Positions 26,101 to 33,936 of a stretch of DNA of 64,000 nucleotides are shown here, in pieces. The notes beneath the pieces are model-generated. The model was not told the DNA's origin. It made no database searches and saw only the letters and a list, made by a program, of their open reading frames with translations. Positions within the stretch are counted from its first letter, which is position 1. Each line of letters begins with the position of its first letter. This stretch comes from Acidobacteriota bacterium (GTDB lineage Bacteria > Acidobacteriota > Blastocatellia > Pyrinomonadales > Pyrinomonadaceae). Both the position numbers and the translations under genes were made by a program. The stretch is taken from the NCBI GenBank assembly GCA_025463135.1, contig JAOAPY010000010.1:62001-126000 (forward strand), read 5' to 3'.

Positions 26101-26532
26101 CGTGCCGTCCCCATCCTGCGCGATTGCGTGCACGCGGTCCGAAGGCAAACCATGAAAAAGCGTCACAGCGCCCCATTGATGCAAGCCGGTTACGGGCGTG
26201 GGAGATGGGGAGGGCGAAGGAGAAGGGGAGACAGTCGGCGAAGGTTGCGCCGGTTCGTTTTGTGCGAAAGAAGAAAAAAAGGAAGGCAGTAGGCAGAAGG
26301 CAGAAAGCAGCAAGCCGGAAAGAACTAGGCGGAGACGCGGGGACGCGGGGACATGGAGATACCGATCAACATGACCAGCCGATTTCGTGATCCTGACTAC
26401 TGCGGCAAAGCCGCAAAGACTTGTCCCGCACCTTCGGCGCTCCAGGTTTTGCTTTAATACTGCTAACCACGCCCTTACGGACGTGGCTATTGATTGCCGG
26501 CCCTGCGGGCCTTCGCGCATTTCATCCCTCAC
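23122..26532 (-). CDS. two-component regulator-propeller sensor histidine kinase
   Basis: The 1136-residue protein has many repeats of a beta-propeller sensor (DRVHAIAQDGDGTMWFGTEA; VLALQSDQDGSLWIGTDSG), then a Y_Y_Y-like domain near 830, a membrane segment (TSTALAVLLILALLALMWAV), a HisKA_3-type phospho-acceptor region with His919 (RRRIARDLHDQT) and a C-terminal ATPase domain (EIINNICRHSQ, TIADDGE, GRGLANIHARA). It senses a signal outside the inner membrane and phosphorylates the response regulator encoded 6 bases upstream. The first ~95 residues are unusual: they derive from repeat DNA, including the hydrophobic leader LLLSAFCLLPSFF. GTG 26532 or ATG 26520 (GAGGG five bases upstream) may be the start. 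Confidence 0.88.
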   Translation of the reverse strand: MRDEMREGPQGRQSIATSVRAWLAVLKQNLERRRCGTSLCGFAAVVRITKSAGHVDRYLHVPASPRLRLVLSGLLLSAFCLLPSFFSSFAQNEPAQPSPTVSPSPSPSPSPTPVTGLHQWGAVTLFHGLPSDRVHAIAQDGDGTMWFGTEAGLAKFDGRRTQAVTDPELPGGRVLALQSDQDGSLWIGTDSGAARFANGKFEQIKELDGKTINAIIAPEHSHAIMAAEQGMVYDCHIDPISSASEVEGVIRRPPSDPGIKTKQLLATPLQSADADHPGLLPLTSLTLAQGKLLAGSSSRGVLAIENASARPLEMRPQAYFIRALETDPKGTLWVGSKSKKEESGFYEGEDASRIARVDAPTGPVTALRPGGHDDMWVGSDGRGVFHFTNPKNVVRFTFDGTLGGLRSDHVYAIFVDREEVVWFGTDRGVSRYDPNAPRVELVSDNPESNFVRALYQTVEGSVYCGTNRGLFIYDKKAAAWKPVNNLARSIIYALSEDQSGRLLVGAASGFYIGPKSGHAVSDADQSFARIGSASGAVDAPGSVRAIAQFQGGVYIASFGRGVERIDEGRARRVWPNGLADSPEVISLFSDGDRRLLIGTTSGVVIFDGQSTKPEPAFEIFKDAVVRSIDRTADGAIWFATSRGVFLCAAGGNCLGAAPGFDARSIVAIHDGGIREAWCATAGGGLIKILFDETHGPIVSQLDVEQGLPSQNVFAVLPERDGEGNAFLLIGTNRGVVRYRPGRMQPSLSATRIISKRVHQPEELRTGLNLEYPQNSLLLDVTATSSRTFPEQFQYAFLLADSKGKVIKQKLSRDSQFTMEGLKPGKYKATVRAFTKDLIASSPLSFELNVAGAPFPWTSTALAVLLILALLALMWAVLEHRRIVRTSAALVSANRELAGARLDLANEAERERRRIARDLHDQTLADLRRLLLITDNMPGGAAHSNAASVNERNSGHDGNGDNSSFEPAAFRKEIESVSNEIRRICEDLSPSVLDNVGLAAALEWALASAVAHLPSEKKFEYEVIAAEEIEERIKLEPGERIQIYRIAQEIINNICRHSQARHVRLELKTSAGNNLILTIADDGEFFAPVDLPAQGRGLANIHARASLIEAEVTWNKRAAGGTIFTLTKNERPAATGV
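26263..26520. repeat. composite of palindromic and word repeats in the 5' end of the kinase gene
   Basis: Read on the minus strand, four repeat types follow each other: GGCCCGCAGGGCC, CCACGTCCGTAAGGGCGTGG, GCGGCTTTGCCGC and a GC-rich GTCCCCGCGTCCCCGCGTC, followed by TGCTTTCTGCCTTCTGCCTA words. The last unit encodes the hydrophobic core of the putative signal peptide. Confidence 0.7.
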
Positions 26533-26538
26533 GTTTGC

Positions 26539-27321
26539 CTAGCGTCGCGTTTTTCCCGTCTCGCGCTTCTGCTCTTCGATGAACTTTTTCCGGTCGCGTT
26601 CGAGCCACACGTCCAACTCGCCCGAAGCTTTCTCCAGCTCGTCATTGTTCAGCAACCCGCGCCGCAGTGCTTCGAAAAACGCGCGCGTGCGGATGTTGTA
26701 AGCAAGCTTGTCATAGGCTTCGTGCTCGGTCCCTTCGGCCATCGAGACGAAAAGTTTTTCATACAGTGTCGCCAAACGGCTTTCCACACCGCGGAGTGAA
26801 AGGCTGCACTTGCGCGCGATGGCCCAGTTGGAAAGACCGAGTGCGAGATAGTAAAGCGCCTCGGCTTCAAACTCAGTCAACAGCGGCCGCTTGAACGAAT
26901 CCTTGAACGCCGGATCGATCATGTCGGCGCCGTCTTCAAGGACCGCGGCGACAAAACGCAGGAAACGCGATTCAGGATTGTTCTTGTGAATGAAACCGTA
27001 GGCGGGCGGCGGATCGACTGATTTGACGATCTTGCGAATCTCGTTGATGTAAATCTCGTGTGGGAACTGGGTCCAGAAAATGATGCGCGCTGAAGGAAAG
27101 TCGCGCCAGATAGCGCGCGCGGCTTTCACTCCCGACAGTTTTGGCATTTGTATATCGAGAATGCTGACCGCCGGCTGGTGTTCCAGCGCCAGTTTTACCG
27201 TCTCTTCGCCGTCGGCGGCTTCGATCACCGGCGCGTGCGAGGGAAATTCCTTCTCGAGGATTTCGCGCAGGTAATGGCGCTGGGCCACGTTGTCTTCGGC
27301 GATTAGAATGGACATGGACAT
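26539..27321 (-). CDS. response regulator with LuxR-like helix-turn-helix
   Basis: A receiver domain (MSILIAEDNVAQRHYLRE, phospho-acceptor Asp56 in SILDIQMPKLSG) is followed by an HTH region (LTEFEAEALYYLALGLSNWA; RGVESRLATLYEKLF, about 148-195) resembling NarL/LuxR-type domains, then a charged C-terminal helix. The long insert near 85-110 (PHEIYINEIRKIVKSVDPPP) is not typical. It is the first gene of a tight pair with the propeller histidine kinase (6-base gap), so it is that kinase's likely target. Confidence 0.88.
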   Translation of the reverse strand: MSMSILIAEDNVAQRHYLREILEKEFPSHAPVIEAADGEETVKLALEHQPAVSILDIQMPKLSGVKAARAIWRDFPSARIIFWTQFPHEIYINEIRKIVKSVDPPPAYGFIHKNNPESRFLRFVAAVLEDGADMIDPAFKDSFKRPLLTEFEAEALYYLALGLSNWAIARKCSLSLRGVESRLATLYEKLFVSMAEGTEHEAYDKLAYNIRTRAFFEALRRGLLNNDELEKASGELDVWLERDRKKFIEEQKRETGKTRR

Positions 27322-27377
27322 GATTCTAGCTCAATCCCGCTTTTGAATCGTCATCTCCAGCGCCTGATCGTTGATTT

Positions 27378-27519
27378 GTCAGTACCACTTGCGTAAGCGG
27401 GTGGGTAATTCAATGCCGATCTGAGATTTCGGATTGTTCGTTTCTTCAGACCTAATCCGAAATCCCCCGTCGTAATTCAGAAATCGGATGATCCAGCCGC
27501 TTACGCAGATGGTACTGAC
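27378..27519. repeat. family F: inverted repeat GTCAGTACCA...GCGTAAGCGG
   Basis: Left arm GTCAGTACCACTTGCGTAAG (27378 on) and right arm CTTACGCAGATGGTACTGAC (27500-27519) close a 142-bp element; inner AATCCGAAAT/ATTTCGGATT words also pair. It fills the gap between the response regulator and the secreted-protein gene. Confidence 0.8.
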
Positions 27520-27557
27520 GGTATCTGCACCGCCTCATCATGAGTGCAACGTCGACA

Positions 27558-28994
27558 CTAATCGCTCGTGACAATCGATCGGAATCTTCCGTTTTCGTAG
27601 ATGTATGAACTCCCTGCTTTCTCAAATATTCCGGTGAAGATGGCGTCGTGCGGGTAAGTGAAATACCGTTGCGCTTCGAAGTCATAGTCCCACGCGCCGC
27701 GCTTCATTGAAACAAGATAGTCTCCTTCTGGATCCAGGACGTGCATCTTGAACCCGGTTACCGTTCTTAGAAATATCACCAGAGACACAGGCGACTCGTC
27801 AGGGCTTCCAGTCTTTCCACTGCTGTTTTTATGCTCGATGAGCGCCGCGTAATCCCTGTCGCCGTTGCCGTCAAAATCGCCGCTAATGAGATTAGGCCGG
27901 GCGTATGGTGAAACGTTTTCGCGCAGGAACGAACTTATCTCGTCGTCAACTGTCAGATAGCGCCAGCCTGGAAATTTACGATCGAGGTCGAATTTTAGGG
28001 AAGCAGGGAGCGAGACTTCGGCGGATTGCCAGGCTTTCCGGTTCTTGTAGAGGAATTGATAAACGGGATCGGCCCGGAGATCAGTCTCCACTCTCATTCG
28101 GATTTCTTCTTTGTCAGAAGCCCTGTAGCTTTTGTCATAGAATGCCCACCCTTCGTCTTTCTTGCCTGCGTAGATTAATGGCAGCGTAACATTGAGAATA
28201 TTTGTCAGCTGATCATTGGCCGTGGGATTCACATCCAGCATTGCCTTGTCGATGTCTCTCAGCGAATAATCCTTATGCAGAGTGTTCGCAGGCAGGTACT
28301 TCTTCGCTCTTGCGTCGTACTTGAAAATCACTTCGGGTAGAGGAACCCGCGTTGTGTGAACCTTGTCCTGGAGATCATAGAAAGCGGTGCTCTCGTCAAC
28401 TATCTCGTCTACACCATCGTTATCAATATCCAGAGCCTGAATGCTTTCTCCCCTCCCGACGCCCCAATCACCGCTGCAATATACCGTGAGTGCCGCTGGA
28501 GTTAAGCTGACGATCCAATATTGTCCACCTCTCCAGATCGTTTGCGAGACTACTAACTGTTTGGTATCGGTCCCGAGCAGGGACGCCAAGCCGAAGTTTG
28601 TCGCGTTGCCTAGCGGGTGATAGAAGACATCATCAAACGTTGCCAGGACCTTTCCGTTGCGAGCGAGGCGCGCGAAGGAAACCTGAATGTCCACGGGATT
28701 CATCCGCCCCGGTTCTTCTGGAACACCTTCAATCCTTGCGGTCTTGTAAAAACGCTTCACCAGGTAACCCTCATAAGCGAGCGTTTCAGTGTTCACAAAC
28801 TCCAGGTCAATGGTGCGCGGCTCAGGCCAGACTCTGCCCCGAAGAGCAGGGTTAGACGGGATTACCTTGATGTCTTGGGGAGCAGTCACCTTTGGCACCA
28901 CGCGCTGATTAACAACCGTGTAGAGACGCATGGTGGCAAGGCCACTTAAGAATGTTAGAAGTGCCAGCGCAATTCTAAGAAGGTAGGTTCTCAT
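27558..28994 (-). CDS. secreted protein with FG-GAP/EF-hand-like calcium motifs, function unknown
   Basis: The 478-residue protein begins with a signal peptide or anchor (LLRIALALLTFLSGLATMRL). It carries two Asp/Asn-rich loops, ALDIDNDGVDEIVD and ISGDFDGNGDRDYAAL, typical of FG-GAP or VCBS-like calcium-binding repeats. The rest is beta-rich without a family I recognise. It likely acts in the periplasm or outside the cell. It has the same orientation as the two-component pair downstream but a repeat-filled gap separates them. Confidence 0.7.
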   Translation of the reverse strand: MRTYLLRIALALLTFLSGLATMRLYTVVNQRVVPKVTAPQDIKVIPSNPALRGRVWPEPRTIDLEFVNTETLAYEGYLVKRFYKTARIEGVPEEPGRMNPVDIQVSFARLARNGKVLATFDDVFYHPLGNATNFGLASLLGTDTKQLVVSQTIWRGGQYWIVSLTPAALTVYCSGDWGVGRGESIQALDIDNDGVDEIVDESTAFYDLQDKVHTTRVPLPEVIFKYDARAKKYLPANTLHKDYSLRDIDKAMLDVNPTANDQLTNILNVTLPLIYAGKKDEGWAFYDKSYRASDKEEIRMRVETDLRADPVYQFLYKNRKAWQSAEVSLPASLKFDLDRKFPGWRYLTVDDEISSFLRENVSPYARPNLISGDFDGNGDRDYAALIEHKNSSGKTGSPDESPVSLVIFLRTVTGFKMHVLDPEGDYLVSMKRGAWDYDFEAQRYFTYPHDAIFTGIFEKAGSSYIYENGRFRSIVTSD

Positions 28995-29130
28995 ACGAGT
29001 CTGTTATGCGCTGTCGAGATCGTGGTGACAATGTGGCTTGCCACAGCTGCGCTGGTGGGTGTTGTGGTTCGCGAACGCAGACAAGCACAGCTCGCTTGCA
29101 ACCTTTTCCAAATCCAGATTGCCGGCGGAA

Positions 29131-29148
29131 CACAGACTGAAGTCTGTG
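29131..29148. repeat. family E palindrome CACAGACTGAAGTCTGTG
   Basis: An 18-bp perfect palindrome in the divergent gap between the secreted-protein gene and the dipeptidase gene, 50 bases upstream of the dipeptidase start. It could be a repeat or an operator; family members elsewhere favour a repeat. Confidence 0.7.
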
Positions 29149-29197
29149 CTACCATAAAGGCCTTCGTTTAATCCTGCAAAAAACCGAAAGGCTTCTG

Positions 29198-30511
29198 ATG
29201 CACTTTTCAAAAATTTCGCACTCAACTGCACTCGCGTCCATCTTGTTTTCATTCGTCACGCCGTTGCTGGCGACCGCGCGAACTCCTAAAAAAGTTCCTA
29301 TGGCGGCTACGCCCGCGACGGAGCCGCGCGATGAAAAGCTCTGGAAGCGCGCGCTCGAGATACACAGGAAAGCCATCGTCATCGACACGCATAACGATGT
29401 CACTACGCCGATGACCAATGACGATTACGATCTGAGTGGCGTACCGCCCGTGCCGTACCGAACCAGTATCGAACGAATGAAGCAGGGCGGGATGACGGCC
29501 GAATTCTTTTCGCTTTACGTCAAACCTCATTACGCCACCAGTGGAGGCGCGGCCCGGCGGACGCTCGAGATGATCGACTCAGTCTATCGGGCAGTTGAAC
29601 GGCACCCCAATGATCTTATGTTCGCGACCAGCGCCGCGGACATTCGCCGGGCCAAGAAGCAAGGGAAGATAGCGGCCTTGATGGGTATCGAAGGCGGACA
29701 CGCGATCGAGAATTCGCTGCCGACGCTGCGCGAGTTTTATCGGTTGGGTGTGCGTTACATGACCTTGACCTGGAATAACACCAATGACTGGGCCGACGCA
29801 GGTCGCGGCGAGAAAAAACACAACGGTTTAAGCGATTTCGGAAAAGACGTCGTGCGCGAGATGAACCGTTTGGGAATGCTGGTCGATGTGTCGCACGTGT
29901 CGGACAAGACGATGAGCGACGCGCTCGATGTTTCCAAAGCGCCGATTATCGCTTCGCACTCCTCGGCCCGCGCCCTCAGCAATGTACCGCGAAATATTCC
30001 CGACGATTTGTTGCGTCGCATCGCGAAAAACGGCGGCGTGGTGCAGGTGAATTTTTACAGCCTGTTTGTGGACGCGGCCACGGTTTCGCCGCAAAGCGCG
30101 GAACGCGACCACCGCCTGAAAGCGCAGCAGGACGCCCTTAACGAAAAGTACAAGGGCGATCCGGAACGTTTGGCTGAAGAGAGCGACAAGCTCGAAGCTG
30201 CGAGTCCGCTGCCGCCTCTGCCCATAGGCAAGCTTATCGATCACATCGATCACATCGCGAAAGTCGCCGGCATCGATCACGTCGGCCTCGGCGCTGACTT
30301 TGACGGCGCCAACGATATGCCCGAAGGAGCTCAGGACGTGTCGATGCTGCCGAATATCACATATGAATTATTGAAACGGGGTTACAGCGAGAAGGACATT
30401 CGCAAAATTCTCGGTGAGAATTTCCTGCGCGTCTTTGCTGAGGCGGAAAGGGTCGCCCGCAGTCAAAGCAAGAACATCAGCGGCGACGGCAGTACGCGCC
30501 GCATCAAGTAG
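29198..30511 (+). CDS. membrane dipeptidase (peptidase family M19), exported
   Basis: After a signal peptide (ISHSTALASILFSFVTPLLA), the 437-residue protein has the M19 features: the metal-binding IDTHNDV, GIEGGHAIEN, GVRYMTLTWNNTNDWAD, LVDVSHVSDKTM, APIIASHSSARA and HVGLGADFDGAND. M19 enzymes are zinc dipeptidases, and bacterial ones can act on D-amino-acid-containing dipeptides. The location in the periplasm suggests nutrient or cell-wall peptide turnover. The TAG stop is the first base triplet of a family E repeat. Confidence 0.94.
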   Translation: MHFSKISHSTALASILFSFVTPLLATARTPKKVPMAATPATEPRDEKLWKRALEIHRKAIVIDTHNDVTTPMTNDDYDLSGVPPVPYRTSIERMKQGGMTAEFFSLYVKPHYATSGGAARRTLEMIDSVYRAVERHPNDLMFATSAADIRRAKKQGKIAALMGIEGGHAIENSLPTLREFYRLGVRYMTLTWNNTNDWADAGRGEKKHNGLSDFGKDVVREMNRLGMLVDVSHVSDKTMSDALDVSKAPIIASHSSARALSNVPRNIPDDLLRRIAKNGGVVQVNFYSLFVDAATVSPQSAERDHRLKAQQDALNEKYKGDPERLAEESDKLEAASPLPPLPIGKLIDHIDHIAKVAGIDHVGLGADFDGANDMPEGAQDVSMLPNITYELLKRGYSEKDIRKILGENFLRVFAEAERVARSQSKNISGDGSTRRIK

Positions 30512-30613
30512 CACAGACTTCAGTCCGTGTTCCGTTGCACTTAAGATCGAGTCGCGTCAACACCGCGATCGTTCGGTAGGGCGTAAACGATCACAGCCTG
30601 AAAGTCTGTGCCA
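30509..30613. repeat. family E: inverted repeat carrying the dipeptidase stop codon
   Basis: TAGCACAGACTTCAGTCCGT at the left (30509 on) and CACAGCCTGAAAGTCTGTG at the right (30592-30610). The TAG of the dipeptidase is part of the repeat's conserved GTAGCACAGAC start. Confidence 0.75.
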
Positions 30614-30618
30614 CTAAC

Positions 30619-30655
30619 AAAAAAGCGCGGTGAGATCTTTAGATCATCACCGCGC
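30619..30655 (-). terminator. rho-independent terminator of the small hydrophilic protein gene
   Basis: GCGCGGTGA and TCACCGCGC form a 9-bp stem (30625-30633 with 30647-30655) around a loop with an inner GATC/GATC. The A-run at 30619-30624 gives a U-run on the minus-strand transcript. Confidence 0.8.
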
Positions 30656-30682
30656 AAAGCTTCCGGAAAGTCTGTTGTGGGA

Positions 30683-30892
30683 TCAGTCCCCCTGATTCTG
30701 ATGGCCACCCTGAGTGCCTCTTGACTCTTCGGGGTTGCGTTGCGACCCGCCGACTCCGCCGGCGTCCTGGCCTTTATCCTGCGGATTGCGTCCGGCTTGT
30801 TCTCCCTGTTGATATTGGCCTCCGGTTGTCGCGCCGGCGCCCGCGCCCATCCCTTTTTCGTTTTCTTTGTTCTTCAGATTGTCGTCTGCCAT
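30683..30892 (-). CDS. small hydrophilic Gly/Gln-rich protein, function unknown
   Basis: A 69-residue protein starting MADDNLKNKENEKGMGAG, rich in Gly, Gln, Asn and charged residues (GGQYQQGEQAGRNPQDKG) with no hydrophobic core. Such composition resembles small stress or desiccation-related disordered proteins, but no family is recognised. The ATG (30890-30892) has GGAGG eight bases upstream; a longer frame adds 21 residues without support. A good terminator follows. Confidence 0.65.
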   Translation of the reverse strand: MADDNLKNKENEKGMGAGAGATTGGQYQQGEQAGRNPQDKGQDAGGVGGSQRNPEESRGTQGGHQNQGD

Positions 30893-31205
30893 TTCTGACT
30901 CCTCCCATGTTCGTTCTGTTATTGATTCGTGCTGACGAGACCGGGTGAAGTTCAAGAAGTTTCATCCCGGCACTGCACAAGGTACCTATCAACTCGCATG
31001 CCAGTAGCCGCTGCAAAAAAAAGTCAAGAAATCTCTTTTCGGAGGGCGGCCGCGGCGGATTCAAAGTTAGAGAAATAATACAGTCCGACGAAAAGAAAGC
31101 GTACACGGCTTTTTGCTGTCGCTGGAACCGAACGGCGAGTGCGAATAGCCCCGGGGACAGCCTGGCCATATCTCATAATCGCGCGTGCTATACTTTTCGT
31201 GAATC
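30893..31205. other. divergent intergenic region without a gene
   Basis: This 313-bp gap between the small hydrophilic gene (minus) and hemW (plus) must contain both promoters. TATACT at 31190-31195 could be a -10 element for hemW with a very short leader, but no convincing -35 is seen. No repeat family is recognised. Confidence 0.4.
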
Positions 31206-32342
31206 ATGAATCCCGGCATCTATATCCATATCCCCTTCTGTCGCTCACGTTGCTCTTACTGCGACTTCGCGACCGGAATGTTTGAGCCGGCCGCCGCGGA
31301 CAGATATGTGCGCGCGTTGAGCAACGAAATTCGCGATTGGAAACAAGTTGCACCAGCTGCGGACGTTGATACGATTTACCTTGGCGGAGGCACGCCGTCG
31401 TTGCTCACATCAGAACAGATCGAGCACATCCTGCGTGCCGTGCACGAGCGGTTTGAGGTGGCTGCCGGCGCTGAAGTGACCATCGAAATGAACCCCGGCG
31501 ACGGCGAAGCGCAGCAGGCATTGCGAGCGTGGCGCGAGCTGGGCATCACTCGTGTCAGCTTTGGCGCGCAGACTTTCGACGATGAGGGTCTAAAGCAGTT
31601 GGGCCGGACGCATACCGCTGCTGATATTCGTCGCACGTTCCAGGATTTGCGCGCGGCCGGCTTTACGAACATCAACTTTGATTTGATTGCCGGGCTATCA
31701 GGGCAAACACTTTCCCGTTGGGAACAGAATCTTGACGAAGCAATTGCGCTGGGTCCGGAACACCTCTCGCTGTACCTGCTGGACGTACACGAGGGCACGC
31801 CGTTGGCTGATCAGATCCGGCGCGGCATGCGCGCCCAGCCCGATGACGATCTGACGGCCGAGATGTACCGGTTTATGATCGACCGCGTCTGCGCCGCCGG
31901 TTATGAGCACTACGAGATCTCAAACTTTTGTTTACCCGGACACGAAGCGCGACATAACACCAAGTACTGGATCGGCGCGCCGTACTACGGCTTTGGCTGT
32001 TCGGCGCATTCCTATGACGGTGTGTTTCAGCGTTGGTCGAACGAGCGCGATTCGGCGCGCTACACCAGCTTGCTTGAAGATGGTCGAAGCCCGATTGTGG
32101 AAACGTTGGCGCTGAGCGAACGAGACGTGCGCGCGGAATCAATGTTCCTGGGTTTGCGGATGATGCGCGGGCTAAGTTTGCGGGAGTTGAAGGCACGCTT
32201 CGGCGCGGATCCCTTTGCACCCTATCAGAGTGATTTAGAACGTTTTGGCGCGGCGGGGTTGATCGAAATTGAGGGTGATTTGATTAAATTGACGCGCCAC
32301 GGTGCCCTGCTTTCGAACGAAGTGTTTGCGGCATTTGTGTAG
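31206..32342 (+). CDS. hemW: HemW-type radical SAM protein
   Basis: The product starts MNPGIYIHIPFCRSRCSYCD with the radical-SAM cluster cysteines Cys12, Cys16 and Cys19, followed by YLGGGTPSLL and EMNPGD. HemW was formerly annotated as oxygen-independent coproporphyrinogen oxidase; it lacks that activity in studied cases and is a heme-binding chaperone. The length (378 residues) and the NTKYWIGAPYYGFGCSAHSY region fit HemW. The cytidylate kinase gene follows on the same strand. Confidence 0.94.
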   Translation: MNPGIYIHIPFCRSRCSYCDFATGMFEPAAADRYVRALSNEIRDWKQVAPAADVDTIYLGGGTPSLLTSEQIEHILRAVHERFEVAAGAEVTIEMNPGDGEAQQALRAWRELGITRVSFGAQTFDDEGLKQLGRTHTAADIRRTFQDLRAAGFTNINFDLIAGLSGQTLSRWEQNLDEAIALGPEHLSLYLLDVHEGTPLADQIRRGMRAQPDDDLTAEMYRFMIDRVCAAGYEHYEISNFCLPGHEARHNTKYWIGAPYYGFGCSAHSYDGVFQRWSNERDSARYTSLLEDGRSPIVETLALSERDVRAESMFLGLRMMRGLSLRELKARFGADPFAPYQSDLERFGAAGLIEIEGDLIKLTRHGALLSNEVFAAFV

Positions 32343-32423
32343 CGGCGCACCCGCGCGTGCGCCTACCCTGCAAGGCTATTTTGTTCAACGAGGGCGAACA
32401 CACAGGTCCGCCCCTACAAAAAA

Positions 32424-33128
32424 ATGATCATCGCCATTGATGGGCCATCGGGCGCTGGTAAATCGACACTCGGTCGCATGCTTGCGCGCGAGCTTGGCTT
32501 GCTGTACATCGACACGGGGTGGATGTATCGGGCGGTAGCATTCGCCGTTATCGAGGCCAACGTAAATGCGAGTGATGATCTGGCGGTCGGCTCACTGGCC
32601 CGCCGCATCGATATTGACCTTCATGGTGATCCGGATACATTGCGCGTTACGCTTGACAGGCGAGATGTGACGGAAGCGATTCGCAGCGAAGACGTGACGC
32701 ACATGTCTTCGGTGATTTCTGCCATTCCGGACGTACGCCGCGCCATGGTCGAGCGTCAGCGCGAGATGGGCCGACGCGGCGCTGTCTTGAATGGCCGCGA
32801 TATCGGCACGGTGGTTTTTCCCGACGCCGATGTGAAATTCTTTCTGACGGCGGTGGCTGAGGAGCGCGCCAAACGAAGATTTGCGGAAGAATTCGAACAG
32901 AACAAAACGGTTGATTTCGGCGAAACGCTGGCCGACATGACCGAACGGGATCGGCGGGATTCAACCCGCGCGGATTCGCCACTCAGAGTGGCTGATGATG
33001 CGATATTGATCGATTCAACCGGCCAGTCGATCGAAGAGGTTTTTGCGGGCATGATGGCCATCGTGAATCAGAAGTCAGAGATCGTGAATCAGAAGTCAGA
33101 GATCAGAAATCAGAAGTCAGTGATCTGA
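32424..33128 (+). CDS. cmk: cytidylate kinase with repeat-derived C-terminal tail
   Basis: The protein has a P-loop GPSGAGKST (7-15), the Cmk motif LLYIDTGWMYRAVAF, MVERQREMGRRGAVLNGRDI and RDSTRADSPLRVADDA. It phosphorylates CMP and dCMP. The normal fold ends near residue 215; the last residues, IVNQKSEIVNQKSEIRNQKS, are translated from tandem word repeats (33060-33125) that extend into the gap. The tail is likely dispensable. The short gap to ribE is full of CAAAGACCAA words. Confidence 0.95.
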   Translation: MIIAIDGPSGAGKSTLGRMLARELGLLYIDTGWMYRAVAFAVIEANVNASDDLAVGSLARRIDIDLHGDPDTLRVTLDRRDVTEAIRSEDVTHMSSVISAIPDVRRAMVERQREMGRRGAVLNGRDIGTVVFPDADVKFFLTAVAEERAKRRFAEEFEQNKTVDFGETLADMTERDRRDSTRADSPLRVADDAILIDSTGQSIEEVFAGMMAIVNQKSEIVNQKSEIRNQKSVI

Positions 33129-33240
33129 CAACTGAGATCTGAAGCCGGCATCAGGACCAAACAAAAACCAAACAAAGACCAAAGACCAAAAACCAAAGAC
33201 CCAAGACCCAAGTCCAAACACCAACGACCAAGACCAAAAA
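33060..33240. repeat. tandem word repeats spanning the cmk end and the gap
   Basis: GTGAATCAGAAGTCAGAGATC occurs as tandem copies inside the last cmk codons; after the stop come CAACTGAGATCTG and a run of accaaacaaagaccaaagac words. The first part is coding, so the repeat has changed the protein's C-terminus. Confidence 0.8.
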
Positions 33241-33242
33241 CA

Positions 33243-33893
33243 ATGTTCACCGGCATCATCGAAGAACTCGGCCTCGTCCGCAGCATTGAGCGGCGGGGCG
33301 AAGGCGTGCGCATCGTCATCGCCGCCAACACTGTCAGCGCCAGTTCCAGCGAAGGCGACTCGATCTCCGTCAACGGCGTATGTTTGACGGCGCTGGATGT
33401 GCGCCGCGATTCATTCTCCGCCGACGGCTCGCGCGAAACCCTGGATCGTTCGACGTTGGGTCGTCTGCGCCCCGGCTCGCGAGTGAACCTCGAGCGCGCG
33501 GTAACGCCGACCACGAGACTGGGCGGCCACATTGTGCAGGGCCACGTTGACGCGCGCGGAGCGTTCGTGGGCGCCACTGATCACGTCGGCTCCTGGACGG
33601 TCCGCATCGCCTATCCGCCGGAGGTCTCGCGTTATCTGGTGTTCAAAGGCTCAATCGCCGTCGAAGGTATTAGTCTGACGATCGCCGATCTCACTGATGA
33701 GTATTTCGACATCGCTGTGATCCCGAAGACATGGGAAGTGACAAACCTCTCTCAGCTGCACGCGGGCGACGATGTGAACCTGGAAGTCGACGTCATCGCC
33801 AAGTATGTCGAGCGAATCATGAGCCGTACACTGCCCGATGATTGGGGCGACACGCTGACAATTGAGAAGCTTGCTGAACTGGGCTTTGAATAG
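33243..33893 (+). CDS. ribE: riboflavin synthase, alpha-subunit type
   Basis: The 216-residue product starts MFTGIIEELGLVRSIERRG and has two lumazine-binding half-domains (SISVNGVCLTAL with GGHIVQGHVD; SIAVEGISLTI), the trimeric riboflavin synthase that dismutates two 6,7-dimethyl-8-ribityllumazine. It lies near ribBA, with a DUF2059 gene between. No FMN riboswitch pattern is visible upstream. Confidence 0.96.
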   Translation: MFTGIIEELGLVRSIERRGEGVRIVIAANTVSASSSEGDSISVNGVCLTALDVRRDSFSADGSRETLDRSTLGRLRPGSRVNLERAVTPTTRLGGHIVQGHVDARGAFVGATDHVGSWTVRIAYPPEVSRYLVFKGSIAVEGISLTIADLTDEYFDIAVIPKTWEVTNLSQLHAGDDVNLEVDVIAKYVERIMSRTLPDDWGDTLTIEKLAELGFE

Positions 33894-33936
33894 TTCGTGC
33901 GACACGAACGAACTGACTGCGGAAAGGATTGGAGTA

